The notes under the pieces: model-generated | Seen by the model: only the letters and a program-made list of their open reading frames with translations | Databases searched by the model: none | Told to the model about the DNA's origin: nothing | In this document: positions 44,859-58,269 of the stretch, in pieces | Layout: each line of letters starts with the position of its first letter | Position numbering within the stretch: position 1 is the first letter of the stretch | Origin: Sipunculus nudus | Lineage: Eukaryota; Annelida; Sipuncula; Golfingiida; Sipunculidae | DNA length: 64,000 nucleotides | Assembly (NCBI GenBank): GCA_026874595.1 | Contig: CM049306.1 | Location: 47,680,019 to 47,744,018, forward strand | Reading direction: 5' to 3' | Program-made: the position numbers and the translations under genes

Positions 44859-47372
44859 AGCTCGGCTGACTATAAGTCATCTGAGCTATAGTCATGGTCC
44901 ATTGTCCGTCCGTCTGTCCGTCTGGTTGTCCGTCTGTGAGACTGGCACGTTTCAACACCATTCGACCTACGAATCTGAAATTCGGCATACAGTTAGATGT
45001 CCCCAAAATCTCCTACCATGCCTAAATTTGGGTCAATATGACTTCGTTCCTTCGAGATATTAAGGAAAAACCTCAATTTTTTATTAGAAATCTATTTTCA
45101 CACTTCAGGACTGCCTAATATTAAAACCACTCATCTGGTTTTCTTCATTTTTACCACAAATATTCCTCTATATGTTTCCTATGTACATGCCAGAAATTAA
45201 GTCAGTATTATTTAATTTAAAAAAGTTATGGGCCCAAATATAATGGACTTTGTAAAAAAATGAGGAAAGATATTTTGTCACTTAAGACCAAAAGTGTTAA
45301 AGGTAGGAATTTTTTTTCAATACTACTTTAATTAATCAAAATTGAATTGTATACCAATAATTAGATCAAAATCTGTTAATTTTTTTAAATATTGGCAAAA
45401 ATATAAAATTGGTACCTTAAATTTTGCCCAAGTTTGACCATGGCATGTTTTTTTCTTGTAACTGCTGTGGATTTAATTTTCAAAGCATGTTTTTGTTACC
45501 ATTTCAACAGTTAAAACAAAAAATTTGAAACCAGTTGATCAAAAACTGTAGATTTTATTCAAGTTTTCAAGCACCATGTCACATATTGTTTACATTGAGC
45601 TAGTGTTATGCAGTTTACTAGAGCTCAGCTCCCCAGCTTCAGCTCTAAGTTCCTTAAATTTTGCATACAGTTAGATGTCCCCCAAATCCTCTACCATACT
45701 AAAAGTTTGGTCACTAGGACTGCATTCCTTCGAGATATTAAGAAAAAACTTCATTTTTCCATTAAAACCCCATTGTTACACTTTAAAGATTGCCTAATAT
45801 CAAAACCACTGATCTGACATTGATAATATATAATATACATATTTTTCTATACATTTGCTATGCATATGCCAGAAAGGTCAGTATCGTGTAATTGTTTTAA
45901 GTTCTAGGCCCAAACATAATGCACTTTGTAAAAAATCAAGAAATATATTTACTCTCTTAACATGAAAATTGCTGAAGGTAGACATTTTTTGCCAGGGATA
46001 TAACATTATTTAATCAAGATTCAATTGTATTCCCAAAATTAGTTCTGAATTTTTCAAATTTTATAAGTTATTAGCATAAATATAAAATCAGTACCTTAAA
46101 TTTTGCCCAACTTTGGCCATGGCATGTTTTTTCCCTGTAAGCACTGTTGATTTAATTTTCATATCTTGCACTGGTAAGGATTTAAGCTTCTAAATTCTGA
46201 AGTTATAAAAGGAATTGGTCAAAAACTACCTTTTATGAAAGTTTTTATGAGACCATATCACACCTTGGCTGTACTGAAGCCCCTCTTTTTATGTCCCCAC
46301 ATTGACCTTTCAGGCCAATTATGCATGCTTGAAGCGAGGCACTCAGCCAGCTCTTGGGTGGCTTCAACTGGATCTATCTGTCCAACCCCCTCCACTAGTA
46401 TTTGTTTAGGCCATAAACATAACAATAAACTTTTTTTTTAATATTTGGTTTATGATAAGAACTTAAAAAAATAAATGGAAAAGGAATTTATAGTTAATGA
46501 GTTACAGGGGATTACCTTGCAATTACTGATCATTTATGGATCTTCCATGGATGGCCAAAATTGTATTTCAAATAACACCATGCAGTCACCATTGGGTATT
46601 TTTCATTTCAACCATAAAAATAAAAAAATAAATAATTAAAATAAATTGTTGTTTACTATTAGGGATTATATGAAGCAAGATAATGATAGACAAGGATGCA
46701 GTTGATTATATTAAATTAATCTAAATTTCCAGGTCTTTTCCAGGTCTTTAACTTGTTGGTTTATATTTATTACAAAATTAAAATAATAAATATGTCAAAA
46801 ATTTAAAATATTACTCAGACAAGTGTTCATTAAAGATTTTAATTTGTTTGACTTATAACTCATGGTTGTATCAGTTGTTACATGAGACTGGCTAAATAAT
46901 CAAAATTTATATTGCTGGTCCTTTATTTCAGTTCATAAAATTAAACATTCCCAACTCCAGTTTGCTCCTGGTATGATATATATTTGGTGTTTTGACCCTT
47001 GGATTAATTTTTACACATGTTTTAGTTTTATAGCTGAGAATACTTTTCTTTTTTACCATTTAAAAAAATATAAATATTCAAATTTTTCCTGTTAGTGCTG
47101 TGGATATAATTTTCACAGCATGTACACATTAACATTTCATCTGTTAAAATCTGAAATTTGAAACCAATTGATCAAAAACTGTAGATTTTATGCAAGTTTC
47201 CAGGTACCATGTCTTCATTGTTTGCATCAGATCAGTATAAATGCAGTGTACTGGGCAGTTACATAACACCTTCAGGTCTGACCTACTGCCACTGTGAGTG
47301 TCTGGGTCAGGCTGGGTCAGGCAGTAATTACCAGAGAGCCTCTCTTTCTCTCTCTCTCTCTGGCAGTCTAGG

Positions 47373-47440
<68 letters not shown>

Positions 47441-48820
47441 CTCTGCTTTTTCTCTTTCTTTCTCCATCTTTCTTTCTCTCTTTCTTTCTCTCTCTCTCTC
47501 TCCCTAATTGCCTCCCTTCCTCCCTCCATCCCATTCTGATGATACATTAGCTATAAATGTTGATGCAATTTAGAAATGTGAATCAACTGAAATATTCACA
47601 ATCACATGTGTTATACTGTAAATTTATAGTAACATTCGGAAACTTGGATTAAAATAATGTAATGAAAAAAAGGAATAAATGCAAATATTGTTAATTTTTT
47701 CTTGGCTCAGTAGAATGGGAAAAAAATTATTTGCTTTGTTTCTCCATCTTTCTTCTGTTTTAAATATTTAATGTTCATGAATAAACTTTTTTTTATAAGA
47801 ACTGTTGAATTAAATATCATATCCTGTATGTATATGCAAGGGTGTTGTAACTCTCACCATCCCCTTCTTCATCCCACTGAGGCTTTGCTCCTTGGCACTG
47901 TGAAAAATAGTTCTATGGCTATAGCATAAAATTTAATAATTAAAGAAAATATCTACAGAGAGACAGAGGCATTGTAACTCTGATCATAACACAACACCCC
48001 TCCCCCCCCCCCCCCCCCAATCAAGTCATTGCACCTGTGGAATGAGGACGTTATGGCAACTGTATACATATCATAAAATTGATGAAAAAGGTTTACCAAA
48101 TAAATTGGACCTGATCAGACAAATGTGTAAACTGTTGAACTGTCAACAGCTTATCAAAAAGGTAACCAATGGAAAGGCATGGTCAGGTCTCAAATATTAT
48201 TTGCAACATTTTCTTCAATCATATAAACCAACCATGGCCCAGATTACCTCTTCCTCTCAAACATTATCTACATTTCATCATATTTTTAAGATTTTAACCT
48301 TCCAGGTGGTTCACTACTGTTGACCAATAGTCCATAGGTACCTATGTACATGCCAGAAATTATGTCAATATTGTGTAATATGTAGACGTGAGGGGCATCA
48401 AAATAATGCACCTTGTCAAGACCGATCTTGGCAAGATATTATGTCATACAGTCACAAATTCATAAATCCCCTTATCAGTATAGTTAATCATAACCTTTTA
48501 TCTGTCAAATTGAACTCTTGCAGTTTTCCATACACTATAGATCCTTCAACAAATAGCCTTATCATCATTATACCACTGCTTAGCGTACTGTCATTGCATT
48601 CATATTTGCTCAAATAAATAAACCACTATATTTTACTCCATATTAATCCATCAGTCAGGTTATTTCATATATCATTTACTCACATATTACATTATATTCC
48701 TATATAAAACCCAACATGATCATGATATTCTAAGCCTTATCTACTCAATATAGTATCACAATGGTGATACATTTATAGTCCAATCAGGATCAGCTGAGCG
48801 CCGTGACCCATAGTCCCTTG
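44859..48820 (+). mobile_element. HINE copy D (expanded, 4.0 kb)
   Basis: 5' end AGCTCGGCTGACTATAAGTC with GTCY microsatellite, and 3' end CAGCTGAGCGCCGTGACCCA then TAGTCCCTTG before TT. It has two full core units plus a third partial one at about 47090-47230, so it is longer and more diverged than A-C. Inside lie a CT microsatellite (47338-47515) and a poly-C tract (48002-48018). The 93-codon frame at 48042-48323 is not recognisable and is taken as part of the element. Confidence 0.8.
47338..47515. repeat. CT/CTTT microsatellite
   Basis: About 175 bp of nearly pure TC dinucleotides grading into CTTT and CTCC. The open frames at 47209-47550 and 47328-47534 are this repeat translated. Confidence 0.95.
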
Positions 48821-49093
48821 TTAATCGGTGAGCTCAAGTAGTCTGTATTTCCCCTCGTCCCTTCCAAATGAATAAAACAACAAAAAACCTTTCATTTTGG
48901 TTCATACTTCATTCACAAGGTGGCAGGAGCTCCTTTATAATGGTGGAAGGCTGAGTGACAAGAGACCTGAGGTTGAACTGAGAATTTAGGAATGTCTCTG
49001 CAGCATGAAATGTTTTGCTCCATTTTCGCTCTGATGAATAAAGTGTTTACTTAGTGGTTTGTCAGATGCCGGTGGGAAGTCTCAGAGAAATTT
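48821..49093. other. Intergenic spacer
   Basis: Short unique-looking stretch between HINE D and a decayed Helitron; nothing recognised. Confidence 0.5.
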
Positions 49094-49825
49094 TTATCTG
49101 TGAAAAGAAAGTTTTGCAGGGACTGTTTTTTTACCAGGTTCAGCTGCAGCTCCATCTTTCGTTTCCAGAGAACTGTGAGATCTTGGGACCTATCTTTCCA
49201 CAACCCAGCAAAGTTACTCACTCACCTGTGTAGTTGTGCCTAACACAGACTGGTGGTGCCACCTGCTGTCCTTATTGTGCAGTATGAATCTGTCTTTGAT
49301 AACAGCCCTATCTCAGGGGTGGTTCAGTGTATTGAAATTTTGCATGTCCATAGCTGTTTGAACTCGTACTTCAGACTGAAGGGACCACCTACAATGATTT
49401 GTAAAAATTAAAATAATTTTTTTGGTGTGGTGGCCATCTGTATGTTAACTTTAGGTGAAAAATGCTCATGTCTGAGGAGTGGTTCAGTGTATTGGTCTGA
49501 CATTTTGACATGTACATCCATCTTGGAGAGTTTCTTGTATTCAAGACAGGTGGCGCTGCCTACCTTACCGTTTTCATGGTATAAATTAATTCCCTTATCT
49601 CAAGAATGATTTGACGTATTGGCCTGAAATTTTGCATGTCCATAGATTTTCGATACCTCCATCTCAAGATTGGTGATGCCATCTGCAATTGTTTTTGTGT
49701 GGTGTCAATGTATTGGTCTGAAATTTGGCATGTAAATCCATCTTGGAGAGTTTTCTCGTAGACCAGACAGGTGGCGCCAGCTACCTTTCCGTTTTCATAG
49801 AATACATTAATGCTCTTTTCTAAGG
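49094..49825 (+). mobile_element. Decayed copy of the non-autonomous Helitron family (2c)
   Basis: The start GAAAAGAAAGTTTTGCAGGG and the downstream TTTACCAGGTTCAGCTG and CGTTTCCAGAGAACT parallel copy 2b. Diverged units contain GGTGGTGCCACCTG, AGGTGGCGCTGCCTAC and AGGTGGCGCCAGCTAC. The 3' hairpin and CTAG end were not found. Confidence 0.65.
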
Positions 49826-49835
49826 AGTGATTTTT

Positions 49836-51308
49836 AGCAAAGCTGGTTATAAGTCATCTATCTATAATCATGGTCCGTCTTCTGGCCGTCCGTCCAAAGT
49901 TTTGCATACAGTTAAATGTCCCGAAAACCTCCTACCATACTGAAAATTGGGTCACTAGAACTTTGTTCCTTCGAGGTATTAAGGAACGATCTTTTCCATT
50001 AAAAAAACACTGTTACACTTCAAGACTGCCAAATATCAAAACAACTTTTCTGTTTGTGATCATATTTAGTAAGTTATAGGCCCGAACATAATGCACCTTG
50101 TAAAAAATAAAGAAATATATTTACTCACTTAACATAAGAATTGCTGAAGCTAGAGACTTTTTTTCAAGAATGTAACTTCATTTAATTAAGATTCAATTGT
50201 ATACCGAATATTAGACCTGAATATTACAAATTTTATAAGTTATTCACATAAATATAAAATCAAAACCATAAATTTTGCCAAAACTTGGCCATGGCACATT
50301 TTCCCTCTTTAAGCACTGTTGTTTTAATTTAATATCATGCACTCGTAAGGATTTCAGCCTTTTAATTCTGAAATTTGAAAGGAATCGACCAAAAACTGTA
50401 GCTGTTATTAAAGTTTTTATGAGAACATGTCATACCTAGGCTATACTGAAACCCTTCTTTATGTCCTCTTGTTGACCTGACCTTTCAGGCCAATTATGCA
50501 TGCTTAAAGCGAGGCATACTCTGCAGACAGCCAGAGGTGGCTTCAGCTGGACATGACTGTCCAACCCCCCTCCTAAAGACTAGTAGTTGTTTTGGCCCAA
50601 ACATTACAATAAACAATATTTAAAAAATCATTGGTTTATATTAACAACTTTAAGAAAAACTAATGGTAAAGGAATTGTATAGTTCCATCATGAAAATGAA
50701 TACAAATACTAATACAGGGAAAAAGAAAGTATTTGAATGCAAGTGCAAATACTTTCAAATTGTCATGAATGCATTCATGCATACATTTATAATATAATTT
50801 TAATAATCATTTATTTCAATTATATTATTTAAAAATGTCTTTTTAGATGATACTATTGGTATTTTTTAATTAAAATTATATTTGGTCCAATTATTGCAAT
50901 CAATTTTGATGAATTGTTAAACTCTTATATCCTCTGTGCTAGTGCCACTCTTGGGTACAGATAACCTGAATTATTGAACAACAGGTAACTCCTTTATAAA
51001 AAGCATGATAATGAACATGACTTATTGTGGACATTCTTATTTCAAATACTTCTAATGCAATATAGATAAAGATATTAGGCCAAGTCAAAACCTGTGAAAC
51101 AATAGCACTCCTTTTCTAAATGTAAAAATATAAATGACATTAGCCCTCTTCCCTCTCCAAGGATTTTATTAAAACCTTTACATAGCTTGACTTTAACGCC
51201 ATCATCCTCATAATTAAACTTATATTACCACACAAAACCAACATTTGTCTACCCCTTCTTCCAAATCATATTTTATAATCATAAAAACCGGCTGAGTGCC
51301 ATGACCCG
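49836..51308 (+). mobile_element. HINE copy E (internally deleted, diverged)
   Basis: A degenerate 5' end AGCAAAGCTGGTTATAAGTC after TTTTT, a short GTCC microsatellite, one core unit, and the 3' end GGCTGAGTGCCATGACCCG, lacking the final hairpin arm. TT follows. Most diverged member of the set. Confidence 0.75.
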
Positions 51309-52340
51309 TTATTATCTCGCGAAAGCAGCGAAGTTCATCCGATCATTTCTCGACCTTCTTAAGAACAGGTATCTTGCCAAGAGAAGCTAACGCGAACTTT
51401 CACGTCGGTCGCAAGATAACTGGGCTACATATATACGAATGTCACATGAGTGTCGCAAGCGTTCCTATTCAATATTAAAACCTTCCTCTTCATGCATGCA
51501 TGGCCAGCCAGGAAAGGTCTAAGAGCTTGCTGGTCCATCTTCTAGTCATCACAGACCTCTGGGCAAAAACTAATGCTGGCAATGCACTTCAATGCATTTC
51601 ATGGGATTCATATACTTACCAAGTATCGGTCGTTTCGCCTTATGTACGAATGTCGCATGGATGTCGCAGGACATTTGTTATTCGCGGAATATGTGCACAA
51701 ATTTTGCATTTGTCGCGAAATGCGTGCACCAGTGTTGCCAGAGCTTCGTTCGGACATTCGTGTTGTTTATATTTTAGTCGCGGTTTCTTTGTGTTTGTGG
51801 ACTGGCAACGCTACACACGACATTCGCACATACGATGTGAATTTGTGAGAATTTTGCATAAACTTCACAAGAATGGTTTACGGCTCGATTGACTTCTTCG
51901 AATGTTAGAATTTGCCAATTTTTCAAAATTCGCATCCTGCCAAAATTATTTGCGTGCCCCATGAAAATCCTGCTTTAGACCCGTTCCCTGGGCACTCCTT
52001 AGGCGTAGAATTTTGTTCCGAGACGAAGACGAATTTGCCACCAAGCCAAGGAGAGAGTCGTTTCATCCACCAGCGTGCCCAGGGGGGCACGTAACAGAAG
52101 ATGAGGAGACCAGGCAGCAACAGCACCCACAGGTACAATGCGGAAGCCCGAATCTCCGTAAACAGACACAGTAGCACAGCCCATGCCCGCCAAAACCCCC
52201 AGCTGACGAATATTCCCGGGATGCGCATCGCCAATATCGTCATAAGCAACACCTTTCCTGAAGAGCGACTTTGTGAAGTTGACACAAGCATTTACACACA
52301 GGAAAATGAGTTGGGTCATCTATATTTTAAACTTAAATGC
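51309..52340. other. GC-richer segment with TCGCGAA/ATGTCGCA motifs and overlapping open frames
   Basis: From 51320 the base composition shifts: motifs such as TATCTCGCGAAAGC, GAATGTCGCATGAGTGTCGC and GAATGTCGCATGGATGTCGC recur. At least four frames of 80-130 codons are open on both strands (for example 51500-51892 plus, 51999-52319 minus). It starts directly after HINE E. It could be an unclassified mobile element or an exon-bearing island; no family recognised. Confidence 0.4.
51923..52291 (-). CDS. Unassigned 122-codon frame with membrane-like segments
   Basis: Starts MLVSTSQSRSSGKVLLMTIL. It has two hydrophobic stretches (IPGIFVSWGFWRAWAVLLCL and LYLWVLLLPGLLIFCYV), then an aromatic/basic segment (PPWARWWMKRLSPWLGGKF) and a hydrophilic end. 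A second minus frame (51999-52319) is open over the same bases, so coding status is ambiguous. No recognised family; no clear promoter or poly(A) signal. Confidence 0.22.
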   Translation of the reverse strand: MLVSTSQSRSSGKVLLMTILAMRIPGIFVSWGFWRAWAVLLCLFTEIRASALYLWVLLLPGLLIFCYVPPWARWWMKRLSPWLGGKFVFVSEQNSTPKECPGNGSKAGFSWGTQIILAGCEF

Positions 52341-53003
52341 CTTATAAAATAGTAAACTTTGAAGAATGTAGCGCATCCTCCTGCCGGTCTTTGGCCCCTG
52401 TGTATTATCTAGTTCCTTCGTGAAACTAACAAGTACATTTCAGTGTCACAATCTGACGTCAACATGTTGATTTCACTGTGTGGCAGCGACCAAGCAATAT
52501 GCATCAAATACCTGTATGTCAGCTTGGTTATTATTAACTTTTTAAGTCCTATGGGGCACTGAACATACACGTTCCGCAAAATCATTGTGTTTTGCGGGTT
52601 TCATGGTCGTGAGGCATGGCTATTTCATTTTCAGGAGCCTAATTGCATGAAGTCTTCTTCAATACTTTTTTTACTCATAACCAGTTTGAGGTTTAAAGAA
52701 CTGTTTTGCTCAGCAATGTCAGTATCTATCAGTACCCTAGTTAAGTTTTTCAAGGACTCGGATTCGAACTTGGACTCGATGATCTTGGTATTCTGGCCGG
52801 ACTCGAAGGTCATGATCCGAGAAATCGTTGGATGAGTCACTGAATCACTCAAGTATTCGACGAACATTTGATAAATTACCGTGACTACTATTTAAGAATT
52901 TAAGCCGCGTTTCCACTTGTCGGGACTCGGATACGAACACGTACGGTCGCCGTGTGTTAAATTGGTGTAATTTTATGATTATATCACCATATATATTCTT
53001 ATA

Positions 53004-53052
<49 letters not shown>

Positions 53053-53277
53053 CAGTCTAGGATATAATGCACCTCTGTGTTTCCTGCCCTGAATATGTGT
53101 ATTGTTATGTATATACATATTTGGTCATATATAATGAAGAAATAATTTACAAATTATATACATTTAAAACACGACTGTAGGCTTTCCCTGAAATATTACA
53201 TCACTTTTTATACATCCTGTACGGAGCCGTATTCGGCGCCGGACGCGGAACCGTAAAGGGAGAGTTCTCAAATCGCC

Positions 53278-53332
<55 letters not shown>

Positions 53333-54543
53333 AATAAGTGTGTTGGTGTTTGTGTGCACGGGAAGTTTATTGTATCATATATAGCGATAAAAAAATCTAA
53401 AGTGTACATTGTAGAATATTTACCTCGTGCATTTTTATAACTCTCAGTCTATCACTCTACTTTCAGCAAAAAACAAATTGTCCTGCACATTATTTCATGA
53501 AAGTAATAATTTATTTTTAGTTTCGGATTAAATTATAACCATGAGAATCGATGATCATAAGATCAGGTATCTAGATATCATCTTGATCATGACCGTATAC
53601 ACTGCTACATGATTTAGAATAAAATTAGTATCATGTATTCCTTTAAGTTTTTAAGTCTAAAAGAAGTGATATTGTTAATGAACAAATAAATGAATCCACA
53701 ACTTAATGAATAAACCAATTAATAGATAAATGATAAATCTCTCGAAAAAAAATCATTATATCACGAACTATAATAAATAATAAACGGGGTAAAATTAAAA
53801 TTATCAAAATTATATTCCTTATCAACCTGCAGCTATGCAGAAAATGAAAAGCGAAACTCTTGTTTACAAAGCCTGATTAAAAGGGATTTATCAAGCACGG
53901 TGAATATTGAATTAAAACCAAATGGGTTGTCGAAAGTAAACTGTATAGATATATTTTATCATCATACGAGTTATTTCATTACTATGCCATGTGATGATGA
54001 TCATGTTTGGGAATCGGGTAAAACACAGGAGAGAAACATACTTGTTAAGCTCTTATTCTCTTAAACGGTGCAGTAATATGAACGCTTAAAGTGCTAGATG
54101 TCGCAGAAATTTCTTGTCATCTAGTCAAAGAAATGCCCGAATGTTTGGCGCCTCCTTTCGCTTCTGTTCGCGATTTTGAAACGCAGTTGGTCAGTGATAC
54201 AGTATGTATATAACATGGGGCCGAAGTTACAAGATTGATTAAAATTTTCATGTTTCGGAAGCAAGCTTTACTTTTTATGCTGATACTCTGCCTTTAGAAT
54301 CAGTACTTTACTACAGGGATGCAGAACTTGCCTAAAAGAAGTAGAAACTTGCAGGAGTGACTTTATAACTCATCATTAGCCACAATGGCAAAGATTTGTT
54401 AAGAAAACACTATGAGTGTATTTTTATTGTCAAGTACATGCAGCAGTTTCATCCACTTTTTTTTAAGCCAGCCTTGTTTTAGCCAGGACACATATATTCT
54501 CAGCAAATTCCATAAATTTCAATGTCTGCCTTTTTCGGGTACA

Positions 54544-54618
<75 letters not shown>

Positions 54619-55622
54619 ATAAAAATCATACCGAGCCAAACATTTGATAAAATCAAGTTTCACTTAATCTAATGTGCTCAACTGTTATTATATTACAGGG
54701 AAAATAATAATTTTGATGATATTAACTTTTCTTCTTGAAAATAAAGGTGATGGTTTTCTTTTTTGGTCATTCCATGTGAAATTAAATAAAACTTCCTGAA
54801 TGACCATCTCGGATTTTCCTAATACTTCATGTTGATACTTTCAATTTTCCCAAGAGAAAATATGCAAAATTTTAAGCTATTTATCTGCAAAAGTTTTGGT
54901 AATTGGGAGACTAACCTAACTTTAAATGGGCAAAGCTCTACTTTTCTGCAAAAATTGCTAAAATGTTACATGTTTCCGGAGGTTTTTACTTTTCTAACTA
55001 TTCATTCTAAATGCATGAAGCCTGTATGGGTTGTTCTACACTATTACGTGTGTTCGACTTTTTAGACATATGGAAAATTGAAAATTTACAAAGTTATACC
55101 CTGGTAAAAATTATGTAAAAAAAAATAAATTCCGGCCTCTTTGACTCACTGCATATTGATAAAAACATGTTGCTAATGTTTAGGCGTTATCTTAGCAACA
55201 TATAAAAGCAATCGAATTGTTTGATATATAAGACATTAATATATATATATTTATAAACTTTATAGATTTCAAATTTTAAAGTTGAGTTTTCACAACTGAA
55301 CATTTATGATAGATCTGCAATCTTTTTTCCTCTCACCCTTCCTTTTATTTCTTATGAAAGCGTCTGAGGGGCTTTTCTATATGTTTATACTGATTAATTA
55401 CTTTAAGAAGGCCATTAAACCTGTCTACTTAATTTTATGACATGAATGCTTGTTTGCAATAATTCTGTTGTGATGATTCTATATTAGAAATAGTTGAAAT
55501 GTAAAAAAAAAGATTTTTTAACTATCCTCGCAAGGGATTTTTCTGGGTTTATCTTTCCTTTTTGGAAATTCCTTAATATTTCCCTTTATACATATTGTCT
55601 TAAATACATAACTATGCCTGTT
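52341..55622. other. Intergenic AT-rich DNA with TA microsatellites
   Basis: No supported gene. Pure TA repeats lie at about 53003-53048, 53278-53330 and 54543-54616, and generate the Tyr-Ile frames at 53164-53409 and 54412-54672. The 53222-53275 stretch next to one of them is CpG-rich. A 78-codon minus frame at 52631-52867 has no recognisable domain. Confidence 0.6.
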
Positions 55623-56040
55623 TTTTTTGTTTTTTTTTAATTTTCTTTTTTTTTTGGTGGAGGTATCCGCCTCCAATTTTTTAATGCTGACTTAACTACT
55701 TCTTAATTAAGTATGTACATCTGCAGAGTTTCCATTTCGGTTTGGGACTACTTGACAGGGCGGTAGCACTCGCTTCCAATCATTTGTATATCCTGGTGTC
55801 ACCCAGGCCCGGTGTCTACCGCAGCTGCGGGTCCTGGGTGTTTAATCATCCCCATTGCTGGGTCATAACACCGAGGAACCCCCCAAAGACACACTCGTAT
55901 GGGAGTGGTACACGGCTGTAGGGCACAGCCTTCCCATTAAGCCTGCAGAGCGCTCACCCTCACAGCCTCAGCTGAGATTCGAACCCACGATCTCCCGGCT
56001 TTGAGTCCTGCGCTCTACCCCTGAGCCACAGAAGCCACAG
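55623..56040 (-). mobile_element. tRNA-derived SINE, copy 2
   Basis: Same family and orientation as 32594-33033. On the minus strand it has box A (TGGCTCAGGGGTAG, 56015-56028) and an intact B box GGTTCGAATC (55976-55985) at normal tRNA spacing, then the body, the GGAGGCGGATACCTCCACC hairpin tail and an A-rich end. Flanks share ATAA(C/A)TATGCCTGTT (about 55608-55622 and 56041-56055), a 15-bp target duplication with one mismatch. Confidence 0.9.
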
Positions 56041-57589
56041 ATAAATATGCCTGTTAGTTCAATAATTCTTTGGTATCCTATATAAGCAATACGCATTTTA
56101 TAGACTATGTCTACACTGACCTCTTATATACTGGAACAAATTTGAACATATTATTTTCTTTCAATAAATTTTAAAATCTTGAAATAGATTTAATTTATTT
56201 TCCCTATTCAATCAACAAACTAGAGAACCTAAGGAAAAGAATGATGTATAGATTATGAAGATACCGTAATTTTTCTTTTTTTTTATAATTTTGTTAATTT
56301 TTTTGCTGGTTTACCGCGCTTTTGGCGAATGCATTATAAATTATGAGATGGGTTATTTGTAGAATAATTAAACATATTAATTAACATGATTTATAGATTA
56401 TCATATAGCTATAGAGCTTTATGGAGGTCCTGGTCTGCATATTAAATTGTATACTTAACGATAACAGTAATTACGGTCAGACTGTAATTGAATACTATGA
56501 GCGTATCTCCATTGTGGTGAAACTCTAAATAACGAATGAACTATCCTTGAATGTTTGACGACGCGAGAGGGTTGTCATTTCTAATACCTCAAAACGTTTG
56601 TTTTAAATATTATTACTATTAACTGGCATATATTGCATGATTACTAGTTTTGCCTTTGTCCCCCATATATAGAAACCTTGGAGGGGATGATTGTACAAAG
56701 CATCCCCCCCACCTAGAGTTCTGGGGGGTATGCATCCCCCCCCCCCCCCCCCCCCCACCCATCCCCCCGCTATCTACGCCCCTGGACAAGTGGAAACACA
56801 GCTTCAGGGTTTCATTTTATGTAATATTATTTTTATTGTATAATGACAGGGGTATGTGTAAGAACAGTAGGTTTCGCTGAACAGGTTATACACTTCATAA
56901 ATATTTTGAATAATAAAAATTGCATGCAAATATATACATTTTTACAAAAGACCTTTATTGAACGAAGTATAGCGATTAAATCATGATTACAAAACTTAAC
57001 AGGAACAGAACGTTTCTTCCAGCATGTATACGCTATTCTGGTCACCTGCTCGCCTCATAATTCTGCAATCCGATTAGTAAAAAGAAAGCAAATATACACA
57101 TAGAATGCTGAATCACGCCATGAATGACAGGGTAGCTTTTTCACCATCGTCTCCTGAAATATTTTAAAACATCATCTTTCTTGTCGAAAATCAGACCCTA
57201 ACACACAGTGTTAGTCGCTATGCCGACAGGTGTCACTAGTGAGACAAGAAAGGTCAGTTAAAACAACAAAACACACAGTATACCGGTACCGCGACAACAT
57301 CAGATAATTCAAGTCCACATAAAACTTCACATATACCACATGCAAGCACTTGACACGACGAAGGGGAGCGATTTAATAAGCACTTGCATGCGGACCCCTC
57401 TTCCACCTTCGTTTTAGCACATATTATAGCTTAAAGCATACTGGTTTTCCTTATTCTTAGTGCCTTTTTACCAGAAATATGGCGTAGTCAGCTTAAAAAC
57501 GCCTCAAATATAGCATTTCAAAAATTTAGAAGCGTCCAGATTCCAATAATATATTTTACGTATGGAAGACTATTCTTCCTCAATGCTGT
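56041..57589. other. Intergenic DNA, no supported gene
   Basis: AT-rich, with a long interrupted poly-C tract at about 56700-56770 (the Pro-rich frame at 56650-56880 is its translation). A minus-strand AATAAA at about 56953 could serve a minus transcript. No plexin cytoplasmic exon recognised. Confidence 0.55.
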
Positions 57590-58055
57590 TATGTTCCCGA
57601 GGCAGCGGAAATCTTGCGCTTCTAAAGAAGCTACTAATTTTCCCGCTGCCTGCTTTGACCGTTTATGATGCACTTAAACACCAGGTGGTGCACATCGGCC
57701 TGTCTGCTAAAAAGAAACTGCTAATGTGACTAGCAGCCAACCAAATACAAGTCAACAAACAGTCAATCAGGCTCCGCCCAGAAACCACGGGTTGGGCAAT
57801 TCTCTCAGAGCCTGTGGCCTGTTCAAACGGTCGCCGGGGCGATGAGCTGTCACTCAAAACAAAATGAACAACATCGGCTTCCTGTATTCCTCGTTTGGCT
57901 GGTAAACCATTTTCTCTGCCAGCACAGGGTCTCATCTGATTGGCCCTAAATACAGTGCTCGCCTCTGGTGTAGCGATTCAGGATACAAGGTCATAATAAA
58001 CAGCGCTTACGATATAGGTAGTTGGCCTATGGGCAAAGCGCTGTGTAAAGAGCGT
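57590..58055. repeat. Unclassified GC-rich dispersed repeat, copy 2 (about 465 bp)
   Basis: Same orientation and ends as 26685-27385, lacking about 240 bp of the interior (the join is near AAACCACGGGTTGGGCAATT). It lies between the last plexin exon and the 56-57 kb spacer. The frame at 57663-57935 is repeat-derived. Confidence 0.75.
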
Positions 58056-58269
58056 ACAATGCTGTCTATATATAACTTGCAAAATAAAAAAAATGGTAAT
58101 TGGCATTGACTATGCGGTAAAATATATCCCACAGTCCTTTTGTCAAAGCTTTATCAAGGCAATACACAGTCATTCTTTACTTGATATTTGTTCATATACT
58201 GAGTATAAATTTGTCCTTTGCTGATATATATATGTTTGGGACTGCCTCATGATTTGCTGGTATGTCTAT

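Noticed and set aside
47209-47550. Leu/Ser-rich and Arg/Glu-rich frames on the two strands
   Set aside because: Translations of a CT microsatellite.
48042-48323. 93-codon plus-strand frame
   Set aside because: Lies inside HINE copy D after a poly-C tract and shows no similarity to a known protein.
54412-54672. Tyr-Ile repeat protein
   Set aside because: Translation of a TA microsatellite, open on both strands.
56833-57045. Minus-strand frame as a plexin cytoplasmic exon
   Set aside because: No plexin GAP motif and AT-driven composition.
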